Made by a program: the position numbers and the translations under genes
In this document: positions 12,548-20,853 of the stretch, in pieces
Layout: each line of letters opens with the position of its first letter
Position numbering within the stretch: position 1 is the first letter of the stretch
Assembly (NCBI GenBank): GCA_002415335.1
Contig: DHXL01000258.1
Coordinates: 490 to 21,881, forward strand
DNA length: 21,392 nucleotides
Source: Oxalobacteraceae bacterium UBA5157
GTDB lineage: Bacteria > Pseudomonadota > Gammaproteobacteria > Burkholderiales > Burkholderiaceae_D
Reading direction: 5' to 3'
The notes under the pieces: model-generated
Seen by the model: only the letters and a program-made list of their open reading frames with translations
Database searches by the model: none
What the model was told of the DNA's origin: nothing

Positions 12548-14881
12548 TCATTCTGTGGTTCCCACCGGCACCAGAATTTCCCGGTTGCCGTTCGATTGCA
12601 TGGTCGATACCAAGCCGCTTTGTTCCATCTGCTCGAGCAGACGCGCGGCGCGATTGTAGCCGATGCGCAGATGGCGCTGCACCAGCGAGATGGAAGCGCG
12701 CCGATTCTTGAGCACGACCGCAACCGCCTGATCGTACAGCGCGTCGGCCTCGCCGCCGCCATTGCGGTCGGCACTCGCCGCTCCTTCTACGCCGTCTTCG
12801 GCGACGCCCCCTTCCAGGATGCCTTCGACATAGTTCGGCTCGCCCTGTGCCTTTAGGTGATCAACCACGCGATGCACTTCTTCGTCCGACACGAAGGCGC
12901 CGTGCACTCGTACCGGCAAGCCGGTGCCAGGCGGCATGTACAGCATGTCGCCCATGCCGAGCAGTGCTTCCGCCCCCATCTGGTCGAGAATCGTGCGCGA
13001 GTCGATCTTGCTGCTGACCTGGAACGCGATCCGGGTCGGGATATTGGCCTTGATCAAACCGGTGATCACGTCGACCGAAGGCCGTTGCGTCGCCAAGATC
13101 AGATGGATACCGGCGGCGCGCGCCTTTTGTGCGATGCGCGCGATCAGCTCTTCGACCTTCTTGCCGACCACCATCATCAAGTCGGCCAATTCGTCGATGA
13201 TGATGACGATAGTGGGAAATTTCTCCAGCGGTTCCGGCGCGTCCGGGGTCAGGCTGAACGGATTCGGGATTTTCTGCTCGTGCTTGTCGGCCTCGGCGAT
13301 CTTGTGGTTGTAACCAGCCAGATTGCGCACGCCGAGTTTGCTCATCAGCTTGTAGCGCCGTTCCATTTCGGCCACCGCCCAGTTCAGCGCATGGCCGGCA
13401 TGGCGCATGTCGGTCACCACCGGCGCCAGCAGATGCGGGATCCCTTCGTAGATCGACAGTTCCAGCATCTTCGGATCGATCAGGATCAGGCGCACCTGAT
13501 TCGGATCGGACTTGTACAACAGCGACAGGATGGTGGCATTGATGCCGACCGACTTGCCGGAACCCGTGGTGCCGGCCACCAGCAAGTGCGGCATCTTGGC
13601 CAGATCTGCCACCACGGGGTTGCCGGCGATATCCTTGCCGAGCGCGATCGTGAGGCTGGACGAGCTATCGTTGTAAACCTTGGAGCCCAGGATTTCGGTC
13701 AGGCGCACGATCTGCCGCTTCGGATTGGGCAACTCGAGCCCCATGTAGTTCTTTCCAGGAATCGTTTCCACGACCCGGATCGAGGTCAGCGACAGCGAGC
13801 GTGCCAGGTCGCGCGCGAGGCCGACGATCTGGCTGCCCTTGACGCCGGTGGCCGGTTCGATTTCATAGCGCGTGATGACGGGGCCCGGGTAGGCCGCGAC
13901 GACCTTGGCATCGACGCCGAAGTCGGACAGCTTCTTTTCGATCAGGCGACTGGTGAATTCAAGCGTCTCGATGCTGACAGTTTCTTGCACCAGCGGCGCT
14001 TCATCCAGCAAGGAAAGCGGCGGCAGGTTGGTGTCCGGCATGTCGTTGAACAGCGAGACTTGCCGTTCCTTTTCGACCCGCTCCGATTTGGCCACCGCTA
14101 CTACTTGCGGCTCGATCCTGATTGGCGGCGCTTCGACAATCTTGGCGCGCTCGTGCACCAGCACGCCTTCACGCTTGACGGCAGCAACGTGGCCGACTTT
14201 GCGGTCCTGGCGCGCGACGTACAAGTTGCGAATACCCTTGATCGATAGCTCGATCGCCGCACCGATGCGTTCCGCCACGGCCATCCACGACACGTGGAAG
14301 AACAGGCTGAATCCGACGCCCAACAACAGCAGCTGAAACAGTGTCGAGCCGGTAAATCCAAGGGCATTGTTGGTAAATTTTCCTATCTCGGACCCCAGCA
14401 CGCCGCCCGGCATGCGCAGATAGTTGGCGGTCAGCGTGTACATGCGCAGGGATTCGATGCCGACGCTGCCGGTCATCAACAGCACGAAACCGGCAGCGCG
14501 AATCCAGACTTCATGACGATGCTGCGCCGGCGGTTCCTGTTCCAGTACGAACCTCTGCGACAACTGCCGGTAACCGACCCACACCAAGCGCAGCAACAAC
14601 ACGCACCACCACCAGGCCGACAGCCCAAATATGTAAAAAATGGAGTCGGCTACCCAGGCGCCGAACTTGCCGCCCCAGTTGCTGAGCTTGGGTACCGCCA
14701 CCGACTGAGTCCAGCCCGGATCGAATTTGGAATAGGTTAACAGAATCAATATCAAATACACCGCAAGCGCAGCAACGCCAAACCAGCGTGCTTCCGATAG
14801 CAGTCGCACCACGCGCGTGGGCAAAGGCGTCGCTTCCTGCGGCTTGGTATTGCGGGTATAGGCTGGGGTCGTTTTGCTCAT
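12548..14881 (-). CDS. ftsK: DNA translocase FtsK
   Basis: A 777-residue septal DNA pump that moves chromosome termini at division and activates XerCD at dif. The N-terminus has four predicted membrane helices (roughly 33-50, 78-102, 127-147 and 177-200). A short linker follows, then the alpha/beta motor with Walker A GTTGSGKS at 437-444 and Walker B IIIDELADL near 560-568. A C-terminal gamma winged-helix (about 712-770, SLVQRHLRIGYNRAARLLEQME) should read KOPS sites. The linker is much shorter than in E. coli FtsK (1329 residues), as is usual outside Enterobacteria. Start: ATG 14879-14881 (MSKTTPA); an ATG at 14888-14890 adds three residues and a longer frame to 14935 is unlikely. Neither has a good Shine-Dalgarno. 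Divergent from trxB and followed by lolA. Many betaproteobacteria have a second FtsK, so which paralog this is remains open. Confidence 0.96.
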   Translation of the reverse strand: MSKTTPAYTRNTKPQEATPLPTRVVRLLSEARWFGVAALAVYLILILLTYSKFDPGWTQSVAVPKLSNWGGKFGAWVADSIFYIFGLSAWWWCVLLLRLVWVGYRQLSQRFVLEQEPPAQHRHEVWIRAAGFVLLMTGSVGIESLRMYTLTANYLRMPGGVLGSEIGKFTNNALGFTGSTLFQLLLLGVGFSLFFHVSWMAVAERIGAAIELSIKGIRNLYVARQDRKVGHVAAVKREGVLVHERAKIVEAPPIRIEPQVVAVAKSERVEKERQVSLFNDMPDTNLPPLSLLDEAPLVQETVSIETLEFTSRLIEKKLSDFGVDAKVVAAYPGPVITRYEIEPATGVKGSQIVGLARDLARSLSLTSIRVVETIPGKNYMGLELPNPKRQIVRLTEILGSKVYNDSSSSLTIALGKDIAGNPVVADLAKMPHLLVAGTTGSGKSVGINATILSLLYKSDPNQVRLILIDPKMLELSIYEGIPHLLAPVVTDMRHAGHALNWAVAEMERRYKLMSKLGVRNLAGYNHKIAEADKHEQKIPNPFSLTPDAPEPLEKFPTIVIIIDELADLMMVVGKKVEELIARIAQKARAAGIHLILATQRPSVDVITGLIKANIPTRIAFQVSSKIDSRTILDQMGAEALLGMGDMLYMPPGTGLPVRVHGAFVSDEEVHRVVDHLKAQGEPNYVEGILEGGVAEDGVEGAASADRNGGGEADALYDQAVAVVLKNRRASISLVQRHLRIGYNRAARLLEQMEQSGLVSTMQSNGNREILVPVGTTE

Positions 14882-14944
14882 AAAGCTCATAGGGGGTTTT
14901 GCGCTGCTGCGCGGCCATCGCGTGGCCGACAGCACATGATCGTC

Positions 14945-14950
14945 TATAAT
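14945..14950 (+). promoter_or_regulatory. Consensus -10 box in the ftsK/trxB divergent region
   Basis: TATAAT at 14945-14950 is a perfect -10 hexamer on the plus strand within the roughly 210-nt gap between ftsK and trxB. The -35 at proper spacing (GTGGCC) is poor. A start near 14957 would leave a leader of about 140 nt before trxB. A second option, TTGAAA at 14995-15000 with TATACG at 15020-15025 (19-nt spacer), is nearer to the gene. Confidence 0.35.
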
Positions 14951-15094
14951 CTTAACCAGTTTTCGCAGGTATTACCGAATTAATCGGGATACGCTTGAAA
15001 TTTCGCGCTGTGGCAACGATATACGGCCTTGCATCCGCTCCGCGACACCGCACGCCCACACTATTTTCAATTTACTTATTGCGCAGATAACCTT

Positions 15095-16051
15095 ATGTCC
15101 AGCCCAAAACATGCCCGCGTCTTGATTCTCGGTTCCGGTCCCGCCGGCTACAGCGCAGCCGTCTACGCGGCGCGCGCTAACCTGAACCCGGTGCTGATTA
15201 CCGGCGTCGAGCAGGGCGGCCAGCTGATGACCACCACCGATGTCGAGAACTGGCCGGCCGACCCGATGGGCGTGCAGGGTCCGGAATTGATGCAGCGTTT
15301 CCTGCAACACGCGGAACGCTTCAAGACCGAAATCATTTTCGACCACATCCATACCGCAAAGTTGACGGAAAAGCCAATCCGCCTGATCGGCGATTCGGGC
15401 GAATATACCTGCGATTCGCTAATCATCTCGACCGGCGCATCGGCGCAGTATCTGGGCTTGCCGTCGGAAGAAGCGTTCATGGGTAAAGGCGTGTCGGCAT
15501 GCGCCACCTGCGACGGTTTCTTTTATCGTGGCCAGGAAGTGGCCGTGGTCGGCGGCGGAAATACCGCAGTGGAAGAAGCCTTGTATCTGTCGAATATCGC
15601 GACCAAGGTCACGCTCGTACACCGGCGCGACAAATTCCGCGCCGAGCCGATCCTGATCGACCGCTTGCTGACAAAAGTCGCCGAAGGCAAGATTGAAATA
15701 AAATACAACCATACGCTGGAAGAAGTCACCGGCGACGCCAGCGGCGTAACCGGTATCCGAATCAAATCGACGGCTGACGGCAGCATCACGCCGATCACGC
15801 TGCACGGCGTATTTATCGCGATCGGCCATAAGCCGAATACCAGCATCTTCGAAGGCCAGCTCGAGATGAAGAACGGCTATATCAAGACCAGGACCGGTCT
15901 GGAAGGGATGGCGACCGCCACCACCGTCCAAGGCGTGTTCGCGGCCGGCGACGTGCAGGATCACGTCTATCGCCAGGCGATCACCAGTGCGGGCACCGGC
16001 TGCATGGCGGCGCTCGACGCGCAGCGCTACCTGGAAAGCACGGAGAGTTAG
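15095..16051 (+). CDS. trxB: Thioredoxin reductase (NADPH)
   Basis: A 318-residue FAD flavoprotein that passes electrons from NADPH to thioredoxin in the cytoplasm. The FAD-binding GSGPAG is at 13-18, the redox-active CATC at 136-139, the NADPH-binding GGGNTA at 153-158 with the HRRDKFRAE phosphate-binding segment at about 176-184, and the FAD-ribityl GDVQD at 285-289. All key residues of low-molecular-weight TrxB are present and the length is normal. ATG 15095-15097 gives the expected N-terminus; an upstream ATG at 15029 would add 22 unrelated residues. Shine-Dalgarno is weak. It is divergent from ftsK and 75 nt upstream of the Smr gene on the same strand. Confidence 0.98.
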   Translation: MSSPKHARVLILGSGPAGYSAAVYAARANLNPVLITGVEQGGQLMTTTDVENWPADPMGVQGPELMQRFLQHAERFKTEIIFDHIHTAKLTEKPIRLIGDSGEYTCDSLIISTGASAQYLGLPSEEAFMGKGVSACATCDGFFYRGQEVAVVGGGNTAVEEALYLSNIATKVTLVHRRDKFRAEPILIDRLLTKVAEGKIEIKYNHTLEEVTGDASGVTGIRIKSTADGSITPITLHGVFIAIGHKPNTSIFEGQLEMKNGYIKTRTGLEGMATATTVQGVFAAGDVQDHVYRQAITSAGTGCMAALDAQRYLESTES

Positions 16052-16066
16052 CATGCATCGGGCCAT

Positions 16067-16089
16067 CTCGCCGCCGCAGTTGCGGCGAG
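16067..16089 (+). promoter_or_regulatory. Intercistronic hairpin between trxB and the Smr gene
   Basis: CTCGCCGC at 16067-16074 and GCGGCGAG at 16082-16089 form a perfect 8-bp GC-rich stem with a 7-nt loop, 16 nt after the trxB stop. No T-run follows, so it is more likely a 3' stabiliser or partial attenuator than a full terminator. Confidence 0.45.
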
Positions 16090-16126
16090 CGGTCTCGGTC
16101 TTCGCAGGTTCTTCCATAGGCCCAAC

Positions 16127-16765
16127 ATGTCCGATCCGATCAAGGACTTCGCCGCGCTCAAATCGCTGCGCAAAGGATTGAAAGCGCGGGAAGAGGCGCG
16201 CCAGGCCGCCGAGGCCGAGCGCCTGCGCCTTGAAAAGGAAACACGGCGCGAAGCCGACCTGTTTCGCAGCGCGATTGGCGGCGTGACGCCGCTGCCGCCG
16301 GTAGACAAGGCGGCGCCACATAGTCCGCGTCCACGGCCGATCGCACACCAGCATCTGGCCGACGAGCAAGCAGCGTTGCAATCGTCGCTATCGGACGATT
16401 TCAGCATCGAATCGCTGCTCGATACCGATGCGGCGCTGAGCTTTGCCCGCAGCGGCATCGGCCAGGACACGTTGCGCAAACTGCGGCGCGGCCACTGGGT
16501 GATACAAAGCGAGCTCGATTTGCATGGCTTGCGGTCCGAAGAGGCGCGCGAAGCATTGGCCGAATTTCTGCGCAGTGCAGGAAAGCGCGGCCAGCGCTGT
16601 GTGAGGATCATCCACGGCAAAGGCCTGGGCTCCGTCAACAAGGAGCCGGTGCTCAAGCAGAAGGTGCGCAACTGGCTGGCGCAAAAAGATGAAGTGCTCG
16701 CATTTTGCCAAGCCAGAGGTGCCGATGGCGGCGCCGGCGCACTGATCGTGTTGCTGAAGGCCTAG
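16127..16765 (+). CDS. Smr-domain protein (MutS2 C-terminal-like nuclease domain)
   Basis: A 212-residue cytoplasmic protein. Residues 1-60 are rich in Lys, Arg, Glu and Ala and probably form a charged helix or coiled coil. Residues about 125-212 form a Smr domain, with the hallmarks ELDLHGL near 128-134 and RIIHGKG near 159-165, then the C-terminal strand GALIVLLK. Smr domains are nicking or RNA-cleaving modules. E. coli SmrB cuts mRNA at collided ribosomes; the function of SmrA is less clear. The preceding segment DTLRKLRRGHWVIQ is shared by stand-alone gammaproteobacterial and betaproteobacterial SmrA/SmrB proteins, and I cannot tell which this is. The DLHG motif is intact. Start at 16127-16129 follows a weak AGG. 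Probably co-transcribed with trxB. Confidence 0.9.
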   Translation: MSDPIKDFAALKSLRKGLKAREEARQAAEAERLRLEKETRREADLFRSAIGGVTPLPPVDKAAPHSPRPRPIAHQHLADEQAALQSSLSDDFSIESLLDTDAALSFARSGIGQDTLRKLRRGHWVIQSELDLHGLRSEEAREALAEFLRSAGKRGQRCVRIIHGKGLGSVNKEPVLKQKVRNWLAQKDEVLAFCQARGADGGAGALIVLLKA

Positions 16766-16813
16766 CCCTGGCCTGAACGGTCCTCCGACGGCGGGCCACG
16801 CGTGCGGCGGAAA

Positions 16814-16835
16814 GATCGCACGCGACGCAGCGATC
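16814..16835. repeat. Short inverted repeat between the Smr and TRIC genes
   Basis: GATCGC at 16814-16819 and GCGATC at 16830-16835 are perfect inverted copies around a 10-nt loop in the 108-nt gap between the two plus-strand genes. It could be a weak hairpin or operator. No T-run follows. Confidence 0.3.
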
Positions 16836-16873
16836 AATCCTCTGCGTGACTACGGAATGAGCGAGACTCCGAC

Positions 16874-17476
16874 ATGAAACTGATTAAGATTATCGAAATT
16901 CTCGCGATTCTGGTGGGCGCGTTCTCGGGCTTCATCGAAGCCCGCAGCAAGAAGATGGATGTGGTGGGCGTGTTTACGGTCGCCTTCATCACCGCGTTCG
17001 GCGGCGGTACGCTGCGCGATATCCTGCTCGACAAGCGACCCCTGTTTTGGGTCGCGCACCAGGAATATGCGATCCTGATTTTTGTGCTGGCCCTGATCGC
17101 CGCACCGCTGATCCGTACCTTGCGCAAGATCGTGTCCGAACGCTTGATCGTGGTCGCGGATGCGCTGGGACTCGGCCTGTTTTCGATCGCCGGCGTTTCG
17201 GAAGCGCTGGCCGCCGGCATGCCGATATTCATCGCGTCGATGATGGGCGTCATCACCGGCATCTTCGGCGGCGTCCTGCGCGACATCGTCTGCAACGAGA
17301 TCCCGATGGTACTGCGCGACGGAAAACCGTATGCTATTTGCGCATTTGCCGGATGTTGGGCCTATTTGCTGATGCAAAAATCCGGCGTCCCACCGGATTT
17401 TTCACTGTGGTTCAGCGCCCTGCTCATCACCGCGTTGCGACTGGCGACCTGGGCCAAGGGCGTACGACTCGAATAA
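16874..17476 (+). CDS. UPF0126/TRIC-type membrane protein
   Basis: A 200-residue inner-membrane protein with about seven hydrophobic segments. It is built of two related halves, each with a Gly-rich motif followed by LRD: FGGGTLRDILL near 42-52 and FGGVLRDIVCNEIP near 134-147. That duplicated layout defines the UPF0126 family (previously called glycine transporter-like), now linked to trimeric intracellular cation (TRIC) channels. Bacterial members are thought to conduct cations such as K+; the ion is not shown here. The start ATG at 16874-16876 lacks a strong Shine-Dalgarno. It stops 18 nt before the end of the convergent glnB gene, with no visible terminator between. Confidence 0.9.
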   Translation: MKLIKIIEILAILVGAFSGFIEARSKKMDVVGVFTVAFITAFGGGTLRDILLDKRPLFWVAHQEYAILIFVLALIAAPLIRTLRKIVSERLIVVADALGLGLFSIAGVSEALAAGMPIFIASMMGVITGIFGGVLRDIVCNEIPMVLRDGKPYAICAFAGCWAYLLMQKSGVPPDFSLWFSALLITALRLATWAKGVRLE

Positions 17477-17494
17477 GACTTTGCCTATCGAGCC

Positions 17495-17833
17495 TTACAC
17501 GGCGTCCGGGCCGATTTCGCCGGTACGGATGCGAATGACCTGCTCGACGTCCCATACAAAAATCTTGCCGTCGCCAATTTTTCCAGTACGTGCGGCCTTG
17601 ATGATGGCTTCCACCGCATGATCGGCGACCTTATCGTCGACCACCACCTCGACCTTGACCTTTGGCAGGAAATCCACCACGTACTCTGCACCACGATACA
17701 GCTCGGTATGGCCTTTCTGGCGACCGAACCCCTTGACCTCGGTGACGGTCAAGCCGGTAACGCCGACCTCGGCCAATGCCTCACGGACTTCGTCCAGTTT
17801 GAACGGTTTGATAACTGCGGTGACCTGCTTCAT
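17495..17833 (-). CDS. glnB: Nitrogen regulatory protein P-II (GlnB)
   Basis: A 112-residue PII trimer subunit that senses 2-oxoglutarate, ATP/ADP and glutamine status, and controls NtrB, GlnE and other targets in the cytoplasm. The T-loop (about 37-55) has the uridylylation Tyr51 in KGHTELYRGAEY, and the C-terminal signature TGKIGDGKIFV is at 83-93. The sequence is closer to E. coli GlnB than to GlnK. GlnK genes normally precede amtB, which is absent here, so I call glnB. The ATG at 17831-17833 is preceded by GGGGGA with about a 6-8 nt spacer. It is 78 nt downstream of nadE on the same strand, the arrangement I recall for Herbaspirillum seropedicae glnB. The AT-rich leader has no convincing sigma54 site. 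Confidence 0.96.
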   Translation of the reverse strand: MKQVTAVIKPFKLDEVREALAEVGVTGLTVTEVKGFGRQKGHTELYRGAEYVVDFLPKVKVEVVVDDKVADHAVEAIIKAARTGKIGDGKIFVWDVEQVIRIRTGEIGPDAV

Positions 17834-17911
17834 GGAATTTCCCCCGATAAAATGACTACTTTACGTTTATTCTAATCAAATTTGCAAAAAATATGGTCGC
17901 TGGCCGCCAAC

Positions 17912-19525
17912 TCACTCCTGGAACTTCGACGTGATCGGATAGCGCCAATCGCGCCCGAAAGCCCGATGCGTGACGCGAATCCCAACCGGTGCCTGACGCC
18001 GCTTGTATTCGTTGATCTTGATCAAGCGGGTAATCCGCTCCACATCTTCCGCGCGGTAGCCGGCGCCAAGTATTTCGGCGATGCTTTTGTTCTGTTCCAT
18101 ATACATCTGCATGATCCCGTCCAGCACTTCATACGGCGGCAAGGAATCCTGGTCGGTTTGATCCGGCCGTAATTCGGCCGACGGCGCGCGCGTCAGGATG
18201 CGCTGCGGAATCACGTCGGCAACCGTATTGCGGTACGCGCAGAGTCGATAAACCAGCGTCTTGGCGATGTCCTTGATCACGGCAAAGCCGCCGGCCATGT
18301 CGCCGTACAGCGTGCAGTAGCCGACCGCCATTTCGCTTTTGTTGCCGGTGGTCAGGACGATCGAGCCGTGCTTGTTGGAAAGCGCCATCAGGATGGTCCC
18401 GCGAATGCGGGCCTGGATGTTTTCTTCGGTCGCATCTTCGGCCATACCCTCGAATTCGTGCGCCAGCGTCGCGCGGAACGCATTAAAACATTCCGTGATC
18501 GGAATCTCGTCGTAGCGCACCCCGACCCGTTGCGCCATTTCGCGCGAATCGATCCACGAGATTTCGGCCGTGTACGGCGATGGCATCATCACGCAGCGTA
18601 CTCTGTCGGCGCCCAGCGCATCGACCGCGATCGCCAGCGTCAGTGCAGAATCGACGCCGCCCGACAAGCCGATCAGCACGCTCGGGAAGCCGTTCTTGCC
18701 GACATAATCGCGCACCCCCAATACCAGGGCATGGTATACCTGCGCCTCGACCGGCAGCTCGGCGGCAATCGCGCCATCGAGCGGCTCGGCACCGTCAAAC
18801 GCGACTAGTTGCAGATCCTCTGCGCAATGCCGCAATTGCGCGCGGACCTGGCCCTTGCCATCCATCGCAAACGAACTACCGTCGAAAATCAATTCGTCCT
18901 GGCCGCCGATTAAATTGGCGTACACCACGCTGAGGCCGTGCGCGACCACATTGGCGCGCATCATGTCGTAGCGCAAATACTGCTTGTTCATGTGGAACGG
19001 CGAGCCGTTCGGCACCAGCAGCACTTGCGCGCCGGCCGCCTTGGCGCGCGCCGGCGCGTGCGGAAACCATGTGTCTTCGCAGATATTCAGCCCGAAGTGC
19101 ACGTCCTTGACGACGAAGACGAAGGCTTGCTGGGACGACGAAAAATAGCGCTTTTCATCGAATACCGTGTCGTTCGGCAAGTCGCATTTGCAGTAGGTGC
19201 CAAGGACGGTGCCGTTGACCACCACCGAGGCGGCGTTGAAACGCGCACCTTCACGGGCAATGGCGTGGCCGATGACGACATGCAGATCCTTGAACTCTGC
19301 CAATTGCAATGTCAGCGCCTCGAACATCCGCGCGGTTTTTGCGTAAAATGACTGGCGCAACAATAAATCTTCCGGCGGATAACCGGTCAACGATAGTTCC
19401 GGCGTCAACACGATGTCTGCCCCCTGCGCGGCGGCGCGACGGGAAAATTCGACGATTCTTGCGCAATTGCCGGCGAGATCTCCGACGGTGCTGTTGATTT
19501 GGGCGATGGCGACTTTGACTGTCAT
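17912..19525 (-). CDS. nadE: NAD+ synthase, glutamine-hydrolysing
   Basis: A 537-residue two-domain enzyme making NAD+ from deamido-NAD+ with glutamine and ATP in the cytoplasm. The N-terminal nitrilase-type amidase domain (1-260) has the triad Glu43 (TPELSLTGYPPED), Lys113 (KCDLPN) and Cys149 (NICEDTW). The C-terminal synthetase domain has the ATP-pyrophosphatase loop SGGVDS at 288-293 and TTGNKSEMAVGYCTLYGD downstream. Length fits the glutamine-dependent family; the ammonia-only form would lack residues 1-260. Start ATG 19523-19525 gives the expected MTVKVAIAQIN; no strong Shine-Dalgarno. Divergent from the DUF482 gene and upstream of glnB, so NAD synthesis using glutamine is linked with the glutamine-status sensor. 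Confidence 0.97.
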   Translation of the reverse strand: MTVKVAIAQINSTVGDLAGNCARIVEFSRRAAAQGADIVLTPELSLTGYPPEDLLLRQSFYAKTARMFEALTLQLAEFKDLHVVIGHAIAREGARFNAASVVVNGTVLGTYCKCDLPNDTVFDEKRYFSSSQQAFVFVVKDVHFGLNICEDTWFPHAPARAKAAGAQVLLVPNGSPFHMNKQYLRYDMMRANVVAHGLSVVYANLIGGQDELIFDGSSFAMDGKGQVRAQLRHCAEDLQLVAFDGAEPLDGAIAAELPVEAQVYHALVLGVRDYVGKNGFPSVLIGLSGGVDSALTLAIAVDALGADRVRCVMMPSPYTAEISWIDSREMAQRVGVRYDEIPITECFNAFRATLAHEFEGMAEDATEENIQARIRGTILMALSNKHGSIVLTTGNKSEMAVGYCTLYGDMAGGFAVIKDIAKTLVYRLCAYRNTVADVIPQRILTRAPSAELRPDQTDQDSLPPYEVLDGIMQMYMEQNKSIAEILGAGYRAEDVERITRLIKINEYKRRQAPVGIRVTHRAFGRDWRYPITSKFQE

Positions 19526-19559
19526 AGCAATAGGCGTTGCGGGAAAGAGTGAAGCGTTG

Positions 19560-19600
19560 CGTTACTCCTTCCCCCAACTGATTGGACAAAATAAGTAACG
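19560..19600. promoter_or_regulatory. Inverted repeat in the nadE/DUF482 divergent gap
   Basis: CGTTACT at 19560-19566 and AGTAACG at 19594-19600 are perfect 7-bp inverted copies, 27 nt apart, in the short gap between two divergent genes. It could be a shared operator, though 7-bp matches can occur by chance. Confidence 0.3.
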
Positions 19601-19639
19601 AGGCTGAATCTGAATTATCGCACGCGCATCGTTCATTCC

Positions 19640-20743
19640 TTGTCGGAAATCGGCGAGTCGGCTTGGGACGCCTTGGTCGGCCTGCAAGCCGACACCAATC
19701 CGTTTCTCTCTTATGCCTTCCTCGATGCGCTGCATGAAACCGGCTGCGCATCGGCGCAATCCGGCTGGGATCCGCACTACCTGACGCTATGGCACGCCGG
19801 CCAGTTGCATGCCGCCTTGCCGTTGTATGCCAAAAGCCATTCCTATGGCGAGTACGTGTTCGACTGGGCCTGGGCCGATGCCTACCGCAGAAGCGGCCTC
19901 GCGTATTACCCCAAGCTGCTGTCATCGATTCCGTTTACGCCGGTGACCGGCAGCCGCCTGCTGGCGCGCGACGATGCGGCGATGCGCGCCTTGATCGCGG
20001 CTCTTTGCAAGCTGCAGCACGACAGCGGCACATCGTCGACCCATGTGCTGTACCCGCCGCAAGCGCAGGCGGAGCTACTGCGCGAAGCCGGTTTCATGCT
20101 GCGCACCGGCGTGCAATTTCATTGGCTCAATCAAGGTTATCGCAGTTTCGACGATTTCCTGGCCACGCTTGAACGGAAGAAGCGCAAGAACATTCGCGCC
20201 GAACGGCGCAAGGTGCAGGATGCCGGCGTCAGTTTTCGCCACGTGCCCGGCAAGCAGGCGAGCGAGGCCGATTGGCGCTTCTTCAAGCGCTGCTACGATC
20301 ACACCTATGCGGCGCACTGCTCGACACCTTACCTGAATCTGGAATTTTTTCGGCGCATCGGCGCCAGCATGCCGCACAATTTGCTGTTGATCGTGGCCGA
20401 ACGTGCAGGCCGCCCGATTGCCTCGTCGCTGGTCGTGCACAACGAGCGAACCTTGTATGGCCGCTATTGGGGCGCGCTGGAGGAAGTGCCTTGCCTGCAT
20501 TTCGAAACCGCGTATTACCAGGCGCTGGATTTTTGCATTGCGCACGGACTGCAATGCTTCGAAGGCGGAGCGCAAGGAGAGCACAAGATGGCGCGCGGCT
20601 TCCTGCCGCAAAAGACCTGGTCCGCGCACTGGCTTGCCCATCCTGCCTTCGCCGACGCGATCGAGCGCTTCCTGGGCCAGGAAAGCGGCGGCATTGAAGC
20701 CTATATCGACGAATTGAACGAGCGCAATCCGTTCCGCGCTTAA
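19640..20743 (+). CDS. FemAB/GNAT-like protein, DUF482 (PF04339) family
   Basis: A 367-residue cytoplasmic protein of the DUF482/FemAB-like group, often annotated as a peptidoglycan-biosynthesis or GNAT-like acyltransferase; its substrate is unknown. Family landmarks are NPFLSYAFLDALHETGC near 20-36, the PLYAKSHSYGEYVFDWAWADAY segment at about 61-82, RKKRKNIRAERRKV near 178-191, and GGAQGEHKMARGF near 314-326 in the C-terminal GNAT-like half. The boundary uses the only ordinary start, TTG at 19640-19642, but no ribosome-binding site precedes it. A CTG at 19610-19612 lies 6 nt after GAGG (19600-19603) and would add NYRTRIVHS-like residues typical of the family start, so the real protein may be ten residues longer. 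Divergent from nadE; a strong hairpin follows the stop. Confidence 0.88.
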   Translation: MSEIGESAWDALVGLQADTNPFLSYAFLDALHETGCASAQSGWDPHYLTLWHAGQLHAALPLYAKSHSYGEYVFDWAWADAYRRSGLAYYPKLLSSIPFTPVTGSRLLARDDAAMRALIAALCKLQHDSGTSSTHVLYPPQAQAELLREAGFMLRTGVQFHWLNQGYRSFDDFLATLERKKRKNIRAERRKVQDAGVSFRHVPGKQASEADWRFFKRCYDHTYAAHCSTPYLNLEFFRRIGASMPHNLLLIVAERAGRPIASSLVVHNERTLYGRYWGALEEVPCLHFETAYYQALDFCIAHGLQCFEGGAQGEHKMARGFLPQKTWSAHWLAHPAFADAIERFLGQESGGIEAYIDELNERNPFRA

Positions 20744-20747
20744 GATG

Positions 20748-20780
20748 CCGGGGCCGCAGTACGCTGCCCCCGGTGCTTTC
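20748..20780 (+). terminator. Probable terminator after the DUF482 gene
   Basis: CCGGGG (20748-20753) pairs with CCCCGG (20768-20773), and GCAG (20756-20759) with CTGC (20764-20767), around the loop TACG, with a CC bulge. This very stable hairpin starts 5 nt after the stop codon. Only TGCTTTC follows, so the T-run is short. Confidence 0.6.
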
Positions 20781-20828
20781 CCATAATGGTTAAGATTTGT
20801 TAAATAGACGAGGGTAATCACACTAAAC

Positions 20829-20853
20829 CCTTGTAAGTCGGAATCCGACAAGG
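20829..20853 (+). promoter_or_regulatory. Hairpin in the leader of the Ser/Thr kinase gene
   Basis: CCTTGT at 20829-20834 pairs with ACAAGG at 20848-20853, and an inner CGG-AAT-CCG adds to the stem (GTCGGAATCCGAC offers an alternative register). It lies 10 nt upstream of the likely ribosome-binding site GGGA (20863-20866). It could limit ribosome access or be an operator. Confidence 0.4.

Noticed and set aside
12857..14248. 463-codon plus-strand open frame
   Set aside because: It is the reverse complement of ftsK coding sequence, with low-complexity Arg/His/Asp composition and no domain.
15419..16381. 320-codon minus-strand open frame
   Set aside because: It covers trxB and part of the Smr gene in antisense, both of which have clear motifs.
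16855..16875. Six-codon frame overlapping the start of the TRIC gene
   Set aside because: It ends in ACATGA over the TRIC start codon, as in translational coupling, but it is too short and lacks a clear ribosome site.
17834..17911. Possible sigma54 promoter before glnB (TTTGCA on the minus strand)
   Set aside because: A TTGCA-like -12 element is present, but no TGGC -24 element lies at the required spacing.
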